Shown piece by piece: positions 60,808 through 64,000 of a DNA stretch of 64,000 nucleotides (positions are counted from its first letter, which is position 1; each line of letters begins with the position of its first letter). Under the pieces are notes generated by a model. It saw only the letters and a program-made list of their open reading frames with translations, ran no database searches and was not told the origin of the DNA. Source of the DNA: an uncultured Collinsella sp. (GTDB lineage: Bacteria; Actinomycetota; Coriobacteriia; Coriobacteriales; Coriobacteriaceae). The stretch is from positions 1-64,000 of the forward strand of contig CAUBIC010000006.1 in NCBI GenBank assembly GCA_958435945.1. The letters are read 5' to 3'. Position numbers and translations under genes: made by a program.

Positions 60808-60843
60808 AAGGGCCCGGAAGGCAAAGCCTTCCGGGCCCTTTTT
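60808..60843 (+). terminator. Intrinsic terminator of pyk
   Basis: GGGCCCGGAAGGC pairs with GCCTTCCGGGCCC around AAA, followed by five T residues. Confidence 0.95.
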
Positions 60844-61023
60844 CTGTGCCAATGCCGGCGCACAGCAAAACACGCACTCATTTCTTTACCAAAAGTGCGA
60901 AATTCACCCTTCGAGGCCCATAAAATAAAGTCCCAAGCGCTAAAAGTGTTCGCCCGGTGGCAAACCCACACCTTAACCGACGCTGATAAATCGTTTTAGC
61001 AAAAGCCAGATCGACCTGGTTTT

Positions 61024-61148
61024 CGGAAGTATGCGGCAAATTCTGAGACCACCGAGCACACCTCGTTTTTTCGCAACAAAATGCCTGATAAACTAGCCTC
61101 AAAAGCCAGGTCTGCTCACAGGGTTCAGATTTTGCCGCATACTTCCGA
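61024..61148. repeat. 24-bp inverted repeat flanking 77 bp, upstream of nuclease-like gene
   Basis: Arms TCGGAAGTATGCGGCAAA.TCTGA and complement (one mismatch) at 61024-61047 and 61125-61148. The inside is AT-richer and holds no gene. It ends about 50 bp before the ATG of the next gene and may be a foldback repeat or its operator. The rest of 60844-61200 shows no feature. Confidence 0.65.
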
Positions 61149-61200
61149 ATTGACGCTGGCATCGCACGGTCCAAAAGCACATTTCGACCAGGAGGACGTC

Positions 61201-62274
61201 ATGGACCTGACGCTATGCGGTCAATCCGCTTTTTACTATCACCGTATTCCGCCGCAGGTATTAGGCCTTTACCCCGCCATTAGCCTTGGCAATATGGATC
61301 GCAGATGTTGCGCCCTTGGGAACCATGCGCTTGTTGAAGACCTTCTTCATATGCCGCTTCATCGATTTGTGTTCAGTCGCGAGCAAGTCGGATCACGGAG
61401 TTTGTTCAAGTCACACCTCCTGACCCAAGAGCCGCCTCCTGGGTCGTTTAGGCAGACTGAGCATGGGTTTGATGTCACTTCACCGGAGTTCACGCTGCTC
61501 AGCCTTGCCACGCAGGTCTCACGCAGCCAGTTACTCATGGCTTGCTACGAGATGTGCGGCTCCTTTGCAGTGTTTAAGCCCTGCGAGCGAACGCAACAAC
61601 AACTCGATGAAGCTATTTCGCTTAAGCTCATTCCACCCAACTGCGGCTGGGAGCGAGTTAACGACACCAAGGGCAATAACACCAGCTTGTGGAAGCGCAC
61701 GCCGCTTCTTGCCGCAGCGGATATCGCCGCGTTCGCCAAGCAGGCCGCAGGCCTGCGCGGCGTTAAGCAGCTCCGCTGGGCCGCCGAACGCATGACAGGA
61801 CAGACCGCCTCGCCCTTTGAAGTCCAGACGTCAATTCTCATCTCGCTCCCCCGCGATGAGGGCGGTCTGGGCATCGACATCACCAATAACGCGCGCATCC
61901 CGCTCAGCGAAGCCGCGCGTTCGCTGTATGACAAAACCTGCTGCTACGCCGATATCCTCATCGAAAGCGCCACCGACAGCATGGGCGTCATCCTTGAATG
62001 CCAAGGCCGCTCCGCCCACGACAGCGAAGCCGCGAGCCTCTCCGATGCCGAGCGCGCCACCGCACTCACAAGCATGGGCTACGACGTCATCCAAATTACC
62101 TATGACCAGATCAAGGAGAAGAAGAGCTTCAACCACATAGCCGAGCTCATCCATAAAAAGGCTGGACTTCCCTACACCCCAAAGACCGATCAGGAACGCA
62201 CCACCGAAGATGCCCTGCGGCAAGAGCTACTTGTCGATTGGGTTGAGCTATTCACTGCCGGGCCGGCCAGCTAG
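61201..62274 (+). CDS. PD-(D/E)xK-nuclease-like hypothetical protein
   Basis: A 357-residue protein with a strong AGGAGG site. The C-terminal third looks like the DUF559/Vsr-type nuclease fold: E207, then ADILIE (D251), then VILECQGRSAH (E266, Q268), YDVIQITYDQI as the next strand and a final helix. The N-terminal two thirds (AFYYHRIPPQ; a long helical region) resemble proteins in Actinobacteria that pair a DNA-binding or AbiEi-like domain with such a nuclease-like tail. Function is unknown; defence or regulation are possible. Confidence 0.65.
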   Translation: MDLTLCGQSAFYYHRIPPQVLGLYPAISLGNMDRRCCALGNHALVEDLLHMPLHRFVFSREQVGSRSLFKSHLLTQEPPPGSFRQTEHGFDVTSPEFTLLSLATQVSRSQLLMACYEMCGSFAVFKPCERTQQQLDEAISLKLIPPNCGWERVNDTKGNNTSLWKRTPLLAAADIAAFAKQAAGLRGVKQLRWAAERMTGQTASPFEVQTSILISLPRDEGGLGIDITNNARIPLSEAARSLYDKTCCYADILIESATDSMGVILECQGRSAHDSEAASLSDAERATALTSMGYDVIQITYDQIKEKKSFNHIAELIHKKAGLPYTPKTDQERTTEDALRQELLVDWVELFTAGPAS

Positions 62275-63119
62275 CAGCTAGCAATCAGGGGCAGCGCAGA
62301 CACATCGGGCGATTCGACACGGGCGGCAAAACCCGCCTCGGTTAGCTCGACGACCTCGGTAAACGTTGCATCGAAAAACTCCTCGGTTAGCAAGCGATAC
62401 GGCGGATGATCGGGCTCGCCGGGGTTTTCGCGTACAATCTCGTGCATAACGCCGATGGTCTTGAGCACATACTCCTTATGGATGGGATACTGACCAAAAC
62501 GCGTCGCCGCAGTATAGAGGCGATCGGTCGCGCGCGGAATCGAAACAATGCCGAGCGTCTTGCCAAACCAGTCAAAGTCGCCTTGCTTTTTAATGCGGAA
62601 TTCCTCGCACGGCTTGCCGCCGTGCGCCTCCAGGTACTGGTTCACGCGGGTGTTCCACACGGTATCGGCAACAAGGTGAGACCAAACGCCCAGCGTCAGA
62701 TCGAGCAGCGACTGCGCCACATCTTCGGACGCAAGCGAAAACTCACAGGCGCCGGGGCCGGCAACCGGCTCGGCGTCCTTGTAACGTTGGGGATAATGCA
62801 CCCGATTGAGTCGCTCGCGTTCCTCGACAATCGAGGTGGCCTCAGCAGGTTCGCCCGCGGGTGCGCCTTTAAGCAGCGGCGCCACATAGGTATCCCAGAA
62901 CTCATGCTCACGAGGCTTAGGGATAGGCTCGGGCTTTGCAAAGTGCGTAATGCGATACGGGATGGGATCGGCGATGCCAGGGACCATATAGCCCACGAAG
63001 ATATCCGGAACCACGCAGCCAAACAAAAAGGCATTGCGATCGCGCACGCTATTGGCAAGCGCACCGGTGCGCTCCAGCAAACGCTCCGTCTGAGCGATAT
63101 GAATGTTCCAGCTTGGCAT
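62271..63119 (-). CDS. Zinc-dependent phospholipase C-fold protein
   Basis: A 282-residue protein beginning MPSWNIHIAQTERLLER. It matches the start of the alpha-helical zinc phospholipase C/S1-P1 nuclease group: W3 and H6, then VVPDIFVGYM and GVWSHLVADTVWN supply histidine and aspartate ligands. There is no signal peptide, so it is probably a cytosolic hydrolase of unknown substrate. The ATG at 63119 has GGGGGTGG upstream. Its stop overlaps the stop of the convergent gene by a few bases. Confidence 0.75.
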   Translation of the reverse strand: MPSWNIHIAQTERLLERTGALANSVRDRNAFLFGCVVPDIFVGYMVPGIADPIPYRITHFAKPEPIPKPREHEFWDTYVAPLLKGAPAGEPAEATSIVEERERLNRVHYPQRYKDAEPVAGPGACEFSLASEDVAQSLLDLTLGVWSHLVADTVWNTRVNQYLEAHGGKPCEEFRIKKQGDFDWFGKTLGIVSIPRATDRLYTAATRFGQYPIHKEYVLKTIGVMHEIVRENPGEPDHPPYRLLTEEFFDATFTEVVELTEAGFAARVESPDVSALPLIASC

Positions 63120-63198
63120 AGCCACCCCCATAAAAACCTGGATAACTATACCATCACGGCAAAGCCGCGCGGGCGGCTACGCACGCTCTACGCAGCAA

Positions 63199-63969
63199 CT
63201 ATTCCGCAGCGCCGCTCTCGGTTCCATACGACGACACCGGCGCCTCGACCACATGGTGATATCGATCGATATAGATTGCACGGGCACCCAGGCGTCGCAC
63301 CAAATCCTGGTGATGTGTGCTCATCAAGACCGTCTTACCCGCCGCGACGTAGGCCAGCAAGAAGTTGACCACAATGTCGCATGAATCCTCGTCGAGCCCA
63401 TTGGTAGGCTCGTCGAGGACCAAGATATCCGGGTTCATCGACACCACCGCAGCCAGCGCCACACGCTTCTTTTGCCCACCCGAAAGCTGATAGGGCGAGG
63501 CATCGACCAGGTCGGCAACTTGAAACAGTTCCATGGCATCATGCACGCGACGGTCGAGCTCGTCTGCCGGCAGCCCCATCTGCGCGGGACCAAAAGCAAC
63601 TTCCTCACCCACCGTAGCGCAGAACAACTGGGCGTCGGCATTCTGGAACACAAAGCCCACGCGCTGATGAAACCGCTGGGCCGTCGCGGAATCCTTGAGA
63701 TATGTCGCATCGACCGCATGCCCGTCGAGCAGGTACGCACCCGCGTCCGCAAACTCAAGGCCGTTGATAAGACGCATGATCGTCGTCTTGCCGCAGCCGT
63801 TGGGACCTAGCAGGGTAACGAGCTCCCCACGGTCCACCTGCAGCGAAACGCCATCGACCACCGTATGGCCCGCATAGGAAAACACCACGTCGCGAAACTC
63901 GATGAGCGGCGTTGTTTCGACGCCAGCAGCACCGCTCGCGCCCATCGCGCCATTTGTATCGTTTGTCAA
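63199..63969 (-). CDS. ECF transporter ATPase (CbiO/EcfA-like)
   Basis: A 256-residue ABC ATPase of energy-coupling-factor vitamin or metal importers. It has Walker A (GPNGCGKTT), FQNADAQLFCATVGEEVAFGP (the ECF Q-loop pattern), the signature LSGGQKKRVALA and Walker B (ILVLDEPTNGLD). A TTG start behind AAGGGCG fits, with an extra 20 A/G-rich residues before the ABC domain. The T and S subunits would lie beyond the window edge. Confidence 0.88.
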   Translation of the reverse strand: MTNDTNGAMGASGAAGVETTPLIEFRDVVFSYAGHTVVDGVSLQVDRGELVTLLGPNGCGKTTIMRLINGLEFADAGAYLLDGHAVDATYLKDSATAQRFHQRVGFVFQNADAQLFCATVGEEVAFGPAQMGLPADELDRRVHDAMELFQVADLVDASPYQLSGGQKKRVALAAVVSMNPDILVLDEPTNGLDEDSCDIVVNFLLAYVAAGKTVLMSTHHQDLVRRLGARAIYIDRYHHVVEAPVSSYGTESGAAE

Positions 63970-64000
63970 AACGTCGCCCTTCCCTACTCACATCGACGGT

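Noticed and set aside
59279..60877. A 532-codon frame opposite pyk
   Set aside because: Antisense shadow of a strongly conserved pyruvate kinase gene; composition is repetitive D/L/G/V and lacks start signals.
61024..61148. Insertion-sequence ends around the nuclease-like gene
   Set aside because: The two arms enclose only 77 non-coding bases and no transposase; no matching end was found after the gene.

Overview
The window is GC-rich, gene-dense bacterial chromosome. I infer a Coriobacteriia actinobacterium, most like Collinsella. The basis is strong G/C bias at third codon positions, frequent GTG/TTG starts behind good Shine-Dalgarno sites, a Gram-positive Tad pilus locus without a secretin, many intergenic foldback repeats, and protein sequences that look coriobacterial. 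No database search was possible, so the genus is an inference. Most genes are on the minus strand. Plus-strand genes are a D,D-carboxypeptidase, a 57-residue membrane protein, pyruvate kinase and one nuclease-like protein.

Layout. 0.1-2.2 kb: nickel lactate racemase LarA with a lactate-channel-like aquaporin. 3-7.5 kb: PEP carboxylase and HisS. 7.5-10.8 kb: tandem foldbacks, a gutted MFS transporter, an M20 amidohydrolase and a DMT permease. 10.9-16 kb: two abutting YhgE/Pip membrane proteins. 16.3-19 kb: HtpG and a GNAT acetyltransferase. 19.1-21.2 kb: a Wzz / tyrosine kinase / PHP phosphatase triplet with no polysaccharide enzymes beside it. 21.3-24.5 kb: PhoR-like and PhoB-like regulators with a lone PstB. 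24.5-28.1 kb: a VanRS-like pair divergent from a PBP5-type carboxypeptidase. 28.2-33.5 kb: tRNA-Ser(GCT), an AAA-type ATPase, a large TPR-like protein and three tandem tRNA-Arg(ACG) genes. 33.5-44 kb: SerS, a small membrane protein, ProC, RlmH, an SPFH protein, tRNA-Leu(CAG), TatD, RsmA, MetG, RsmI and a degenerate GH5 protein. 44.3-54.5 kb: tRNA-Phe(GAA), an RHH protein and a complete-looking Tad/Flp pilus operon (CpaB, TadZ, TadA, TadB, TadC, Flp, TadE/TadG-like proteins, DUF192). 54.7-64 kb: RsgA, a calcium-type P-ATPase, pyruvate kinase, a PD-(D/E)xK-like protein, a phospholipase-C-fold protein and an ECF transporter ATPase.

The most unusual signal is a 116/117-bp GC-rich element made of consecutive hairpins, found four times: three beside the tRNA-Arg genes and one beside tRNA-Leu. 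Each copy starts exactly at the T-loop of a truncated tRNA 3' end and finishes with an inverted T-arm that matches the host tRNA. Each lies between direct repeats of the tRNA 3' end plus its terminator. One hairpin changes in both arms between copies and stays paired, so the structure appears to be selected. It behaves like a small element targeted to tRNA T-arms; I do not recognise it as a described family.
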